Part shown: positions 7,969 to 17,058 of the stretch, piece by piece | Position numbering within the stretch: the first letter of the stretch is position 1 | Layout: each line of letters begins with the position of its first letter | Assembly: GCA_016703155.1 (NCBI GenBank) | Contig: JADJCP010000001.1 | Location: forward strand, 1,054,001 to 1,118,000 | DNA: 64,000 nt | From: Hydrogenophilales bacterium | GTDB lineage: Bacteria; Pseudomonadota; Gammaproteobacteria; Burkholderiales; Thiobacillaceae | Direction of reading: 5' to 3' | Notes under the pieces: generated by a model | Told to the model about the DNA's origin: nothing | Databases searched by the model: none | Seen by the model: only the letters and a program-made list of their open reading frames with translations | Made by a program: the position numbers and the translations under genes

Positions 7969-8250
7969 ATGAAGCGCGGGAAATTGCAATCCAGGATCAT
8001 CGCCTGCTGCATCGGCCTGGCGCTTGCCGCCCCTGCGGTGTGGTCAGCCGAAGCCGACAAGGCGCCGCGGCTGAAATTCCGCGGCAAAGGTCCGGTCTGC
8101 GGCTGCTCGTCGGGCATGAGCGAAGCAGACATCAGCCGGGCGATGGCCGGACTGGACAAATTACAGCCCGAGACCAGCACCAAACCGACACATACGGACA
8201 ATAGTTCCAATCAACCTTCGAGGAGAGAAGACGATGGCGCAGGCAAGTAA
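7969..8250 (+). CDS. Small exported Cys-containing protein, ExtJ-like
   Basis: This 93-residue protein has a signal peptide (MKRGKLQSRIIACCIGLALAAPAVWSAEA) and a short mature domain with the motif GPVCGCSSGMSEADISRAM. The CxC pair could bind metal, hold a disulfide or carry sulfur/selenium. The C-terminus is polar and probably disordered. The open frame extends to 7927, but those codons lie inside the sigma-54 promoter, so I place the start at 7969 (7954 is possible). It overlaps the start of the triheme cytochrome gene by 17 bp. Position between rhodanese lipoprotein and porin, size and exported nature match the small ExtJ protein of Geobacter; homology is inferred, not shown. Confidence 0.75.
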   Translation: MKRGKLQSRIIACCIGLALAAPAVWSAEADKAPRLKFRGKGPVCGCSSGMSEADISRAMAGLDKLQPETSTKPTHTDNSSNQPSRREDDGAGK

Positions 8251-8722
8251 CAAGAACCGGATGAGCACATGGTTGCGTGGGGCGCTGGTGGTATCCGCCG
8301 TGATGCTGGGGCTCGCGGCACTGACCGGCGGCGATGAGCAGACACGTGTGGCGACGAATCCGGGCTGGGGTTCGGAATCGCTGGTGGAATTGCAGACCGG
8401 ACTCGAGAATATCTCTCCGATCGCCCTGGCCAATGCCTGCGGCATGGGCGCCTCCAGCTGCTTCAAGTGCCACAACGGCAAACGCGCGGCGGCGGCCAAC
8501 ATGGATGCCGCCAAGGCGCCCTGGCATGCCGATCACAAGAAAGTGAACAATTCCTGCGTCGGCTGCCACAAAGGCAACGCACGCCTGATGAAGGAAGAAC
8601 TGGCCCACGCCGGCTTGCTGAAGACACCACGCAGCGGCGCCGCCGAGTGTGGCGGTTGCCATAAAGCCGACCTCGCGAAAGTCGAGGCTTCGTATAAATC
8701 CGTCCCTGGCAGGAGCAAATAA
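8234..8722 (+). CDS. Triheme c-type cytochrome, periplasmic
   Basis: This 162-residue protein has an N-terminal membrane segment (about residues 14-32), either a signal peptide or anchor, and three heme motifs: CFKCH near residue 76, CVGCH near 108 and CGGCH near 139. Further histidines (WHADHKK, EELAHAG) could serve as distal ligands. The ribosome binding site GAGGAG lies just upstream of the ATG, inside the 3' end of the preceding gene. It probably passes electrons across the periplasm to the pentaheme lipoprotein/porin complex. The porin gene starts 1 bp after the stop, so all three genes are one transcript. Confidence 0.88.
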   Translation: MAQASNKNRMSTWLRGALVVSAVMLGLAALTGGDEQTRVATNPGWGSESLVELQTGLENISPIALANACGMGASSCFKCHNGKRAAAANMDAAKAPWHADHKKVNNSCVGCHKGNARLMKEELAHAGLLKTPRSGAAECGGCHKADLAKVEASYKSVPGRSK

Positions 8723-8723
8723 G

Positions 8724-9899
8724 ATGAGTCACCGCGTTTATCAAGGTAACAAGAAGGTTCTGGCCACCCTCCTGGGCTGCGCCGGCATGGCCCTGGCCGC
8801 GCCGGCGGCGCAGGCCGGGCCGACGATCCAGATCGGCGATGAAGGTTCGATGACCTTCACCTACGCCATGCAGGCCTGGTTGCAAAATCGCGACTACAAG
8901 GCCAGCGGCGTCAAGGACGACACCGACTTCTTCCTGCGCCGTAATCGCCTGGCCATCTCCGGCCAGGCCAACGACTACATCGGCTACTACTTCCAGGTTG
9001 AAGGCGGCGGCTTCCCCGATGCCGACAACGACCTGTACGTGCGCGATGCCTATGTCACCCTCGACTATTCCGACGAACTGCGCTTCATCGTCGGTGAGTT
9101 CAAGAACACCTTCACCCGCGAGAACCTGGAAGCCTGCCTTGAACCGCTGACCCTGGACCGTTCCGAGACCCTGGCCTACTCGCCGTTCGGCGGCACCCGC
9201 GACAAGGGCGTGGCGGTCTGGGGCAACCTGCTGGATGCCAAGATTCAGTATCGCCTGATGCTCGCCCAGGGCCGCGACAGCGATGCCAGCGCCGGCGACA
9301 GCCCGCGCGTCACCGCCCGCGTGCACTACAGCTTCTTCGACCCGGAGGCCAACTATGGCTATCTGGGCACCTATCTCGGCACGCAGAAGGTGCTGACCAT
9401 CGGCGCCGCCTACGACCAGCAATCCGATGTGGTCTACGCCAACTACCCGTTGCGCAGCGACCCGCAGGACTACAAGGCCTGGACGGTCGATGCTTTCTTC
9501 GAATATCCGACGGCGAGCGGCACCTTCACGGTGTCGGGCGCCTACATGAAATACGACACCAACGATGTCGGCAACGAATCACCCGACCCGGGCTACCCCA
9601 TCAGCGGCGATCTCAAGGGACACTACCTGAAGGCCGGCTATATGCTACCCAACAAGATCGGCAAGGGGCGCCTGCAATTCTTCGCGCGCCAGGACAAGGC
9701 CGATTACGGCATCAAGACCGGCAACGCCGAGTACTACGACCGCACCACCACGAGTTTCGGCGCCAACTACTATCTCGACGGGCAAAACCTCAAGCTGACC
9801 GCCGAATATGCCGATGTCGACTACGATACGCCGCATCCCACCGCCGCCGGGCTGCAGGACCAGAAGATCCTGACGCTGGGATTGCAATTCGTCTTCTGA
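8724..9899 (+). CDS. Outer-membrane porin, ExtI/OprO-P-like
   Basis: This 391-residue protein has a signal peptide ending near AAPAAQA and a beta-barrel pattern throughout. Strand-like segments such as FFLRRNRLAISGQ, LRFIVGEFKNTF, KILTLGLQFVF-type ends and the C-terminal Phe are typical of Gram-negative porins. The region VGEFKNTFTRENLEACLEPLTLDRS resembles phosphate-selective OprO/OprP-type porins. The ribosome binding site AGGAG at 8711 supports the start at 8724. In Ext-type conduits a barrel of this kind surrounds or partners multiheme lipoproteins to move electrons or substrates through the outer membrane. The unusual single Cys in EACLEP is worth noting. It is the last gene before the terminator at 9961. 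Confidence 0.85.
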   Translation: MSHRVYQGNKKVLATLLGCAGMALAAPAAQAGPTIQIGDEGSMTFTYAMQAWLQNRDYKASGVKDDTDFFLRRNRLAISGQANDYIGYYFQVEGGGFPDADNDLYVRDAYVTLDYSDELRFIVGEFKNTFTRENLEACLEPLTLDRSETLAYSPFGGTRDKGVAVWGNLLDAKIQYRLMLAQGRDSDASAGDSPRVTARVHYSFFDPEANYGYLGTYLGTQKVLTIGAAYDQQSDVVYANYPLRSDPQDYKAWTVDAFFEYPTASGTFTVSGAYMKYDTNDVGNESPDPGYPISGDLKGHYLKAGYMLPNKIGKGRLQFFARQDKADYGIKTGNAEYYDRTTTSFGANYYLDGQNLKLTAEYADVDYDTPHPTAAGLQDQKILTLGLQFVF

Positions 9900-9908
9900 C
9901 CGGAACCA

Positions 9909-9946
9909 CCCCCGCCAGGTCGGGTCAGCCTCGACCGGCGGGGGTT
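9909..9946 (+). other. GC-rich hairpin after porin gene
   Basis: CCCCCGCC and GGTCG on the left pair with CGACC and GGCGGGGG on the right, with one bulged A. The structure may protect the 3' end of the porin transcript ahead of the true terminator. Confidence 0.5.
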
Positions 9947-9960
9947 GAACCACACATGAA

Positions 9961-9981
9961 GCGGCCCCAAGGCCGCTTTTT
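9961..9981 (+). terminator. Rho-independent terminator of porin-cytochrome block
   Basis: GCGGCC-CCAA-GGCCGC is a 6-bp perfect stem followed by five T residues. The histidine kinase gene begins 18 bp later. Confidence 0.85.
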
Positions 9982-9998
9982 GTTGGTATAACCGCCTC

Positions 9999-11393
9999 AT
10001 GATATTCACGGTCATTTTTTCAGCGCTGGCATTACTCTGCCTGTTCCGGCTCACCAACGGGCCGCAGCCGGAGATCCTGGCGACCCACGGCTACTGGCTG
10101 GGGCTCTGGCTCGCGGTCCTGGCACTGATCGTCCATCTGGTCCTGGAAAACGTCATGCTGCAACGTCTGCGCCAGGGCATCCTGAAAGCGCGCGAGGGAC
10201 TGCTGGGCGCCGTGCCCACCCATGGCATGACCTGGCTGAGCGCCGCCCAGGTGACGGAGGAATACAACGTCACGATCAAGGCCCTGGAATCGATGTTCCG
10301 CACCGTGGAGGAATGCCAGGGACGCTTCATCAGCCAGCGCAACAAGATGAACACCATGTTGCAGAGCCTGCCGGGAGCGATACTCAGCCTATCCGACGAC
10401 TTGCAGATCATCCTCGCCAACGAACAGGCCAAGACGTTTTTCGACCAACAGCAGCTGGTCGGCACCAACCTGTTCGACCTGCTCAACCTGGGCGAACGCG
10501 ATCGCGAGGTGCTGCGCGACGCCTTCCTCTACAAGCAACCGATACAGCGTCAGGAAATCACCCTGAGCAGCCACGCCGGGCCGCGCTACTACTCCTTGAA
10601 CCTGGGCTTCTACAGCGACGAGGACAACGACATGGGCGGCGTGCTGTTCCTGCAGGACATCTCGGAATATCGCCGCCTGCAGGATAGCGTCGCCATGCGC
10701 GAAAGGCTCGTCGCCATGGGCCAGCTCGCCGCCGGCGTGGCCCACGAACTAAACACCCCGCTAGGCAATATCCACGGCTACGCCCAATTGCTCGGCCGCT
10801 CGCCCGAAGCCCCGGCGAAGCTGGCAGAATACGCCGGCATCATCAGCGAGGAAGCCAAGCGCTGCTCGCGCATCGTCCAGGATCTGCTCAATTTCGCCCG
10901 CGAGGAGCGATGCACCGGCGAAACCTGTGAAATCAACCAGTTGCTGCGCGACCTGATCGAAACCTTCCTGAATTGCCGGATGCAGCGCTACAAGATCGAG
11001 ACCCGCCTCGAACTGTCCGAAACGCCACTGGTGGTCGAAGGCGGCTGCGGCCAGCTGGACATCGTCCTGTCGAACCTGATCATCAATGCCATCCATGCCC
11101 TGGACGGCATCGACCAGCCGACCATCGTCCTCAGCACCCGGGTTGACGATACCTATGCGATCATCGGCATCGCCGACAACGGTCCCGGCGTCCCGGCCGA
11201 TATCCGCAACCGCATTTTCGACCCGTTCTTTTCCACCAAGGAAGTCGGCCAGGGCAGCGGCCTGGGCCTGCCGATATCGCACGCCATTCTGTCCAAGCGC
11301 GGCGGTTTCATCGTCTACGATGACGAGTACACCGCCGGGGCGCGCTTCCTGGTCAAACTGCCCTTGGTCGACCTTCGCCGCGCCGGCATGTAG
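9999..11393 (+). CDS. PAS sensor histidine kinase, NtrB-like
   Basis: This 464-residue membrane kinase has two N-terminal hydrophobic segments (about residues 1-18 and 30-50), then a linker with coiled-coil character and a PAS domain around residues 118-230 (SLPGAILSLSDDLQIILANEQA to FLQDISEYRRLQ). The catalytic core has the phospho-accepting His249 in AAGVAHELNTPLGN, the N box LSNLIINAIHAL, the G1 box ADNGPGVP and the G2 box GQGSGLGLPIS. With almost no periplasmic loop, it probably senses through the membrane or PAS domain. The sigma-54 regulator gene starts 69 bp downstream, so they form a two-component system, probably controlling the promoters at 2023 and 7919. Confidence 0.93.
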   Translation: MIFTVIFSALALLCLFRLTNGPQPEILATHGYWLGLWLAVLALIVHLVLENVMLQRLRQGILKAREGLLGAVPTHGMTWLSAAQVTEEYNVTIKALESMFRTVEECQGRFISQRNKMNTMLQSLPGAILSLSDDLQIILANEQAKTFFDQQQLVGTNLFDLLNLGERDREVLRDAFLYKQPIQRQEITLSSHAGPRYYSLNLGFYSDEDNDMGGVLFLQDISEYRRLQDSVAMRERLVAMGQLAAGVAHELNTPLGNIHGYAQLLGRSPEAPAKLAEYAGIISEEAKRCSRIVQDLLNFAREERCTGETCEINQLLRDLIETFLNCRMQRYKIETRLELSETPLVVEGGCGQLDIVLSNLIINAIHALDGIDQPTIVLSTRVDDTYAIIGIADNGPGVPADIRNRIFDPFFSTKEVGQGSGLGLPISHAILSKRGGFIVYDDEYTAGARFLVKLPLVDLRRAGM

Positions 11394-11462
11394 CCACCCC
11401 TTGCACCCCTTGCCGCCCCCGCTGGCCGAGACGCGATCAGCCAGCGACACCGAGATTGAAAC

Positions 11463-12857
11463 ATGAGCCAGAAAGCCCCCACAGCCGTTCCCGAAGCCAG
11501 CCTGCCGACCATCCTGGTCGCCGAAGACGACCACCACATGCGCGCGCTGATCGCCACCATCCTCGGCGAATCGGAGCGCGGCTTCAGCGTCGTCACCGTG
11601 GAAAACGCCCACGATGCCATGGACTACGTCGAGACCAACGAAGTCGCCGTAGTGGTCACCGATCTGCGCATGCCGGGCGCCGACGGCCTCGATCTGCTCG
11701 GCTTCGTCAAATCGAAATCGACCATGACCCAGGTGGTTCTGGTCACCGGCCATGCCACGGTCGAGTCCGCGGTCAAGGCGCTAAAGAGCGGCGCCTACGA
11801 TTACGTGCTCAAGCCCTTCGATACCGACGAACTGCGCTGCGTCGTCGAGCGCGCCCTGGAGCGCTACCTGCTCGCTTTCGAAAACCAGCGCCTGCGCCAC
11901 CAGCAAAGCCTGTACGCCGAAGGCGGCGAGATGATCGGCCAATCGCAGGCCATCGAAAAGGTACGCAAGCTGATCAATGCCTCGGCGGCCCACGATTGCA
12001 GCGTCTTCATCTATGGCGAGAGCGGCAGCGGCAAGGAACTGGTGGCGCGCCAGATCCATCTGCGTGGCAAGCGCCGCGACAAACGCTTCATCGCCGTCAA
12101 TTGCGCCGCCATCCCGGACAGCCTCATCGAAAGCGAGCTGTTCGGCTACAAGCGCGGCGCCTTTACCGGCGCCGACCGCGACAAGGTCGGCCTGTTCGAA
12201 GCCGCCAACGGCGGCACCATCTTCCTCGACGAGATCAGCAGCGCCTCCCTGCCCCTGCAAGCCAAACTGATGCGCGTCCTGCAGGACAGCAGTTTCTATC
12301 CCATGGGGGCCACGGCGCCGGTCACCGTCGATGTCCAGGTACTCGCCGCCACCAACCGGCCGATCCGCGAACTGGTCGAGAAACAGGAATTCCGCGAAGA
12401 CTTGTACTTCCGGCTGATGGTGATGGAAATCAACGTCCCGGCGCTGCGCGAGCGTCCCGAGGACATCGCCCTGCTCGCCTACTTCTTCCTCAACAAACAC
12501 ACCACACGGCTGAACAAGCCGATTGCCGGCATCAGCACCGACACGCTCGGTGCCATCATGCGCTACGACTGGCCCGGAAACGTGCGCGAACTGGAAAACA
12601 TCATCCAGCGCATGATCATCCTCACCGAAGGCGATCACATCGATGCGGAAAGCCTGCCCGACCGCCTGCTGGCGCAACGCGAATTCAACGGCCGGGCGCT
12701 CGACTACCTGCCGCCGCGCAGCCTGGAAGAAATGGAGGCCTATTTCATCCGCAAGACCCTGCGCGAAACCCAGGGCGACCGGGCCCTGGCCTCCGAGATT
12801 CTGGGCATCGACAAATCGACGCTCTGGCGCAAGATCAAGCGCTACCAGATCGAGTAG
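11463..12857 (+). CDS. Sigma-54-dependent response regulator, NtrC family
   Basis: This 464-residue regulator has a receiver domain (phospho-acceptor Asp67 in VVTDLRMPGADG, switch Lys in YVLKPFD), an AAA+ domain with Walker A GESGSGKE, the sigma-54 contact loop GAFTGA near residue 232 and Walker B GGTIFLDEIS, and a Fis-type helix-turn-helix at the C-terminus (ALASEILGIDKSTLWRKIKRY). It should activate RpoN promoters. Two good -24/-12 promoters lie 4-9 kb upstream in the adjacent cluster, so it is a strong candidate for their activator. Its partner is the upstream kinase. It is convergent with dgt, with only 7 bp between the stops. Confidence 0.95.
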   Translation: MSQKAPTAVPEASLPTILVAEDDHHMRALIATILGESERGFSVVTVENAHDAMDYVETNEVAVVVTDLRMPGADGLDLLGFVKSKSTMTQVVLVTGHATVESAVKALKSGAYDYVLKPFDTDELRCVVERALERYLLAFENQRLRHQQSLYAEGGEMIGQSQAIEKVRKLINASAAHDCSVFIYGESGSGKELVARQIHLRGKRRDKRFIAVNCAAIPDSLIESELFGYKRGAFTGADRDKVGLFEAANGGTIFLDEISSASLPLQAKLMRVLQDSSFYPMGATAPVTVDVQVLAATNRPIRELVEKQEFREDLYFRLMVMEINVPALRERPEDIALLAYFFLNKHTTRLNKPIAGISTDTLGAIMRYDWPGNVRELENIIQRMIILTEGDHIDAESLPDRLLAQREFNGRALDYLPPRSLEEMEAYFIRKTLRETQGDRALASEILGIDKSTLWRKIKRYQIE

Positions 12858-12864
12858 CCCCGAC

Positions 12865-13989
<1,125 letters not shown>

Positions 13990-14446
13990 GGTAAGTCGGC
14001 TGTGTTATCGGCGGAGTCTGAGTAGGGCTTCGCCGCGTATGCTACCTGCTTCCTTGAGCAGGGGCTGCATCGTCAGGGTCAGGTGGGGCACGAAGCGCGG
14101 ACGGACATGGCTGTTTCGTGGGCCAAACGACTGGTAAATGGCACGTTCATCTGGGGCCGCTGTCGAGCCAATCCGGCCATTGGTTGATGCAATCTATCGG
14201 TCCGCCTCACTTCGCCAGAAACGGCTATCGGATTGACCACCCAACTGCATGCCCCAGTACGTCGCCGAGAGCGGCTCAATGGCCAAGCGACGGATCAAGT
14301 CAGCTAGAAATCAGAACCTGCCTTTAGCTTGGCGGCAAGAAGGTCAATCCGGCCGTCAGTGGCAGCACCCGGCTGAGACGCCAGGCTTCAGAACCATGCA
14401 AGGATGGCCGTTGTCGCTGCAAGCGCCTAGGCCAGCCGTGTTCCAT
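13990..14446 (+). other. Intergenic stretch without a recognisable gene
   Basis: I see no credible gene here on either strand; short open frames have no ribosome binding site or recognisable sequence. It is the edge of the accessory insert between dgt and aroB and looks like decayed sequence. Confidence 0.4.
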
Positions 14447-14773
14447 CTAGGGCGAACGCTGTTGCTGCGGACCACCACTTCCAGGTTGCCTATCACCCTC
14501 ACCACATTGACCTGGGCAGCGGCACTTTTTTACACAGAGTCCCTTCAGCGGACCGTCGTGTTTGGTCCCATAGCATAGGCAATTCTTTTCTTTTGCGCCA
14601 AGCGATCCAGAACCATCGTTCGGATCGAGGCTGCCCAAGTTTCCCTGAGAGCCATTGCCCTGCTGAGCATTCGATGTATCTGCGAGCGCACTACTTCCGC
14701 CGCCAATCAACGTAAATGCGAGCACGACAACCAGCATGAGCTGACTCTGAATAGAACAACCTTCGATTCTCAT
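14447..14773 (-). CDS. Small exported Cys-rich hypothetical protein
   Basis: This 108-residue protein starts MRIEGCSIQSQLMLVVV and has a signal peptide ending near GGSSALADT. The mature part is rich in Gly, Asn and Gln, followed by a cysteine cluster (NCLCYGTK, GLCVKKCRCPGQCGEG) with seven Cys, and a Gly/Gln/Pro tail. Regularly spaced Cys suggests disulfides or metal binding. The purine-rich GGCCGAGAG precedes the ATG. I do not recognise a family. It lies in the insert between dgt and aroB and its codon use is less GC-biased than its neighbours. Confidence 0.55.
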   Translation of the reverse strand: MRIEGCSIQSQLMLVVVLAFTLIGGGSSALADTSNAQQGNGSQGNLGSLDPNDGSGSLGAKEKNCLCYGTKHDGPLKGLCVKKCRCPGQCGEGDRQPGSGGPQQQRSP

Positions 14774-14900
14774 CTCTCGGCCCCTTATCAATCGTTGCGA
14801 CCCCGTCAAACTTGCTCATGCGCGGCATTGCCGCGCGAACAACCGAAGCGCGACCGGGAAGCCATCCCGCCATCTCAAATAGATACTTGCCAGCGGCAAG

Positions 14901-15275
14901 CTATTGTGGCCCCGGACCCGAACAGAACCAGAGCTTGTTGCCCTCGCTATCCAAGAAACTGCCAATTCTGGACTCGCCATACGTTTCGACCGGATCGGAA
15001 ATGACCACGCCACGAGATCGAAGGAAACCTTCCGTCTCGATGGCATCGTCGGTTTCAACAGTCACCCTCGGGTTGAGGGCCTCAGAAGGCTGGGCATACC
15101 AATCGGCCTTGAACAGCAGTACAGCGTCTCCCAGCTTGTTGCCGACCTGCTTCCCGTCTTCGAACGCAGGCGGGAGCGACAGGGTATCGGTGTAGAAGCG
15201 GATTGCGCGTTCAAAGTCGTTGACTGAGAGCGCGATGGCCTTGATACATCTGAAGCTCATGGAAGGTGTGGTCAT
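14901..15275 (-). CDS. VOC (glyoxalase/bleomycin-resistance-like) protein
   Basis: This 124-residue protein has the single vicinal-oxygen-chelate domain pattern: IKAIALSVNDFERAIRFYTDTLSLP at the start, VTVETDDAIETEGFLRSRGV in the middle and SFLDSEGNKLWFC at the end. Such proteins act as glyoxalases, dioxygenases or antibiotic-binding proteins, and this sequence alone does not say which. The AGGAGG ribosome binding site before 15275 fixes the start, discarding 13 upstream in-frame codons. It probably shares a transcript with the next minus-strand gene 54 bp upstream. Confidence 0.85.
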   Translation of the reverse strand: MTTPSMSFRCIKAIALSVNDFERAIRFYTDTLSLPPAFEDGKQVGNKLGDAVLLFKADWYAQPSEALNPRVTVETDDAIETEGFLRSRGVVISDPVETYGESRIGSFLDSEGNKLWFCSGPGPQ

Positions 15276-15329
15276 CTTTGTCCTCCTGGAAAGGGAAACA
15301 GGCGCCCATTTCAAGACAAGGCCGACCGT

Positions 15330-15635
15330 CTATGCCCATTTTCTGCCAATTTCATCCAGGCCGGCCTTCTGAAGGTCCTCGGGGCTCATCGCGGTCCGAA
15401 ATTTGCAGTTGGCATTGAAACTCAGGAAGAACGGCTCGGCGAAAGTGGGGATATCCCAAGGATTCTGGACGTCGATAACGAATACGCCACCCCGTGTACC
15501 GTCCATCTCAGTGAAGTAGGCCACCTCAGGCTTGATGGTTTCCAGGATTCGGCCCATGGTTTCACCAATCTTCCCGCTTCTGACCAGGGAATTGAAAGGT
15601 TCATGAGGAATTTCGACTGTGAGTAGCATTTTCAT
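15330..15635 (-). CDS. Small conserved protein of unknown function
   Basis: This 101-residue soluble protein begins MKMLLTVEIPHEPFNSLVRSG and contains KPEVAYFTEMDGTRGGVFVID and MSPEDLQKAGLDEIGRKW. From memory the pattern resembles small proteins that databases often label, without support, as panthothenate synthetase; a ferredoxin-like fold with strand-rich halves is plausible. GAAGGT precedes the ATG. It lies upstream of the VOC gene on the same strand. Confidence 0.7.
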   Translation of the reverse strand: MKMLLTVEIPHEPFNSLVRSGKIGETMGRILETIKPEVAYFTEMDGTRGGVFVIDVQNPWDIPTFAEPFFLSFNANCKFRTAMSPEDLQKAGLDEIGRKWA

Positions 15636-15735
15636 CTTTTACCTTCACTTTCTTTGTATTTGACCCGTTACTTAGGCTCACCCCAGTTGTATTTCATACC
15701 CGTCGAGGGGGGGTTAATACTTGAGCAATTTACTT

Positions 15736-15764
15736 ATATTTAGCAGGTGTTCATACATTGTCAA
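15736..15764 (-). promoter_or_regulatory. Candidate sigma-70 promoter for the VOC gene pair
   Basis: On the minus strand a perfect -35 box TTGACA (15764-15759) is followed after 17 bp by AAATAT, with TATAAG nearby. It points toward the genes at 15635 and 15275. The surrounding 15636-15983 interval is A/T-rich and contains no gene that I can support. Confidence 0.4.
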
Positions 15765-15983
15765 TGGAAGATCCCGTAGTGAGGTGACGCCAGCATTGCT
15801 GAGCGCTCCAGTCAGGTCCGGATGAGAGCGGTAGAGTAGGGTATATCAGGCCGGTTTGGCCGATCTTCGAAGGCAGGTTTCAGTGCCGGCAACGACCGCT
15901 TGTGGCCGATGGCTGGCTCAGCCTGCGACTTCCGCCAGCGACGCACTGACTGGCTCTTTCCATCCAGTGATCATCCAGCCCGG

Positions 15984-16892
15984 TCACGTTGCTGCCTGAG
16001 CCGCGGGCCGTTCGCCAGCGCCGGAGAGATGCATATCAAGAAATCCAACCAGCATCTGGGCCTCCCTTTCGATGTCGCCATAATCGTCATGGCTGCCGGG
16101 GATGACCATGAGCTGGACGTGATCGCCGCTGCTGGCGGCGTGGATGGCCCGGGCTTCGGCAACGGGCACGGTGCTGTCGTCGGCGCCGTGCGCGAGCAGC
16201 GTCGGGCAACTCACCTGGCGGATGGTGTTGACCGGCGCGATGTCGTCGAAGCGGTGGCCAATGACGTGCTGAACGTAACGCAGGATGGCCCTGCCGAACG
16301 GAACGTAGGGCACGTGCTTCGCCGCCAGGAAGCGGCGCATCATGTTCTGCGGGTGCGAAAAGGCGGCGATACTGGCGACGGCGGCGAGGTCGTCGCACCG
16401 GGAGGCGACCAGCAGCGCCGCGCCGGCGCCGACGGAGTGGCCGACCACGGCGAGGCGTTGGCGGTCGACTTCCGGTTGTTGTCGCAACCAGTCCAGGGCG
16501 TGTTCCAGGTCTTCGGCGAAGCGCGGCAGGGAGGTGAAGCTGTCCTCGTCGCTGCGGCCGTGGCAGCGCGCGTCGAACAGCAGCACGGCGAAACCGGCCT
16601 GGTGCAGCGGGCCGGCGAGCGGCAGCAGGGTTTCGGCGTTACCACCCCAACCGTGCAATAGCGCCACGGTGGGGGCGGCGCCGGCTTGCGCTGCGGGCAG
16701 GAACCAGCCGAACAGGGTGCGGTCGTTGGCCGTGGGGAAGCGCGCTTCGCGATAGTCAAGGCCGACATCGCCCGGTGATTTTTGCTCGGGGATGCGCTGC
16801 GGCGCGAGGCTGCGGTGGAGGACGCGCCTGATTCCCCAGAGCAAGAGGACCGCGATGCTGAGACCGATCAGGAAGCCTTGGGCGGAAGGCAT
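15984..16892 (-). CDS. Membrane-anchored alpha/beta hydrolase
   Basis: This 302-residue protein has one N-terminal membrane helix (FLIGLSIAVLLLWGI) and an alpha/beta-hydrolase domain. The oxyanion region is LLHGWGGNAE, the nucleophile elbow is VVGHSVGAG with Ser, and the acid and base are likely in LLAHGADDSTVP and GSHDDYGD. The open frame extends upstream to 17030, but those codons encode low-complexity repeat DNA, so I take the ATG at 16892. Substrate unknown. It lies between dgt and aroB in the accessory insert. Confidence 0.85.
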   Translation of the reverse strand: MPSAQGFLIGLSIAVLLLWGIRRVLHRSLAPQRIPEQKSPGDVGLDYREARFPTANDRTLFGWFLPAAQAGAAPTVALLHGWGGNAETLLPLAGPLHQAGFAVLLFDARCHGRSDEDSFTSLPRFAEDLEHALDWLRQQPEVDRQRLAVVGHSVGAGAALLVASRCDDLAAVASIAAFSHPQNMMRRFLAAKHVPYVPFGRAILRYVQHVIGHRFDDIAPVNTIRQVSCPTLLAHGADDSTVPVAEARAIHAASSGDHVQLMVIPGSHDDYGDIEREAQMLVGFLDMHLSGAGERPAAQAAT

Positions 16893-16948
16893 ATATTGGT
16901 TCTGCCAGGTCACGTTTGAACAGCGGCCCTCTCCGGCGCGGCCGCGCA

Positions 16949-16968
16949 CCCGTCCCTCGAGGGACGGG
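16949..16968 (+). repeat. Perfect 20-bp palindrome between hydrolase and aroB
   Basis: CCCGTCCCTCGAGGGACGGG is a perfect inverted repeat, embedded in a further CTCTCC...GGAGAG pairing. It resembles intergenic REP-like repeats and may act as a bidirectional transcript end. Confidence 0.6.
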
Positions 16969-17058
16969 CTGGGGGAGAGCGCATCCAGGCAAAGCCTGGA
17001 ATCAGTCAACTCCAGTTTGTGCCGGATCAAGCATGGAGGTATCGATAGGGCTGGTGGT

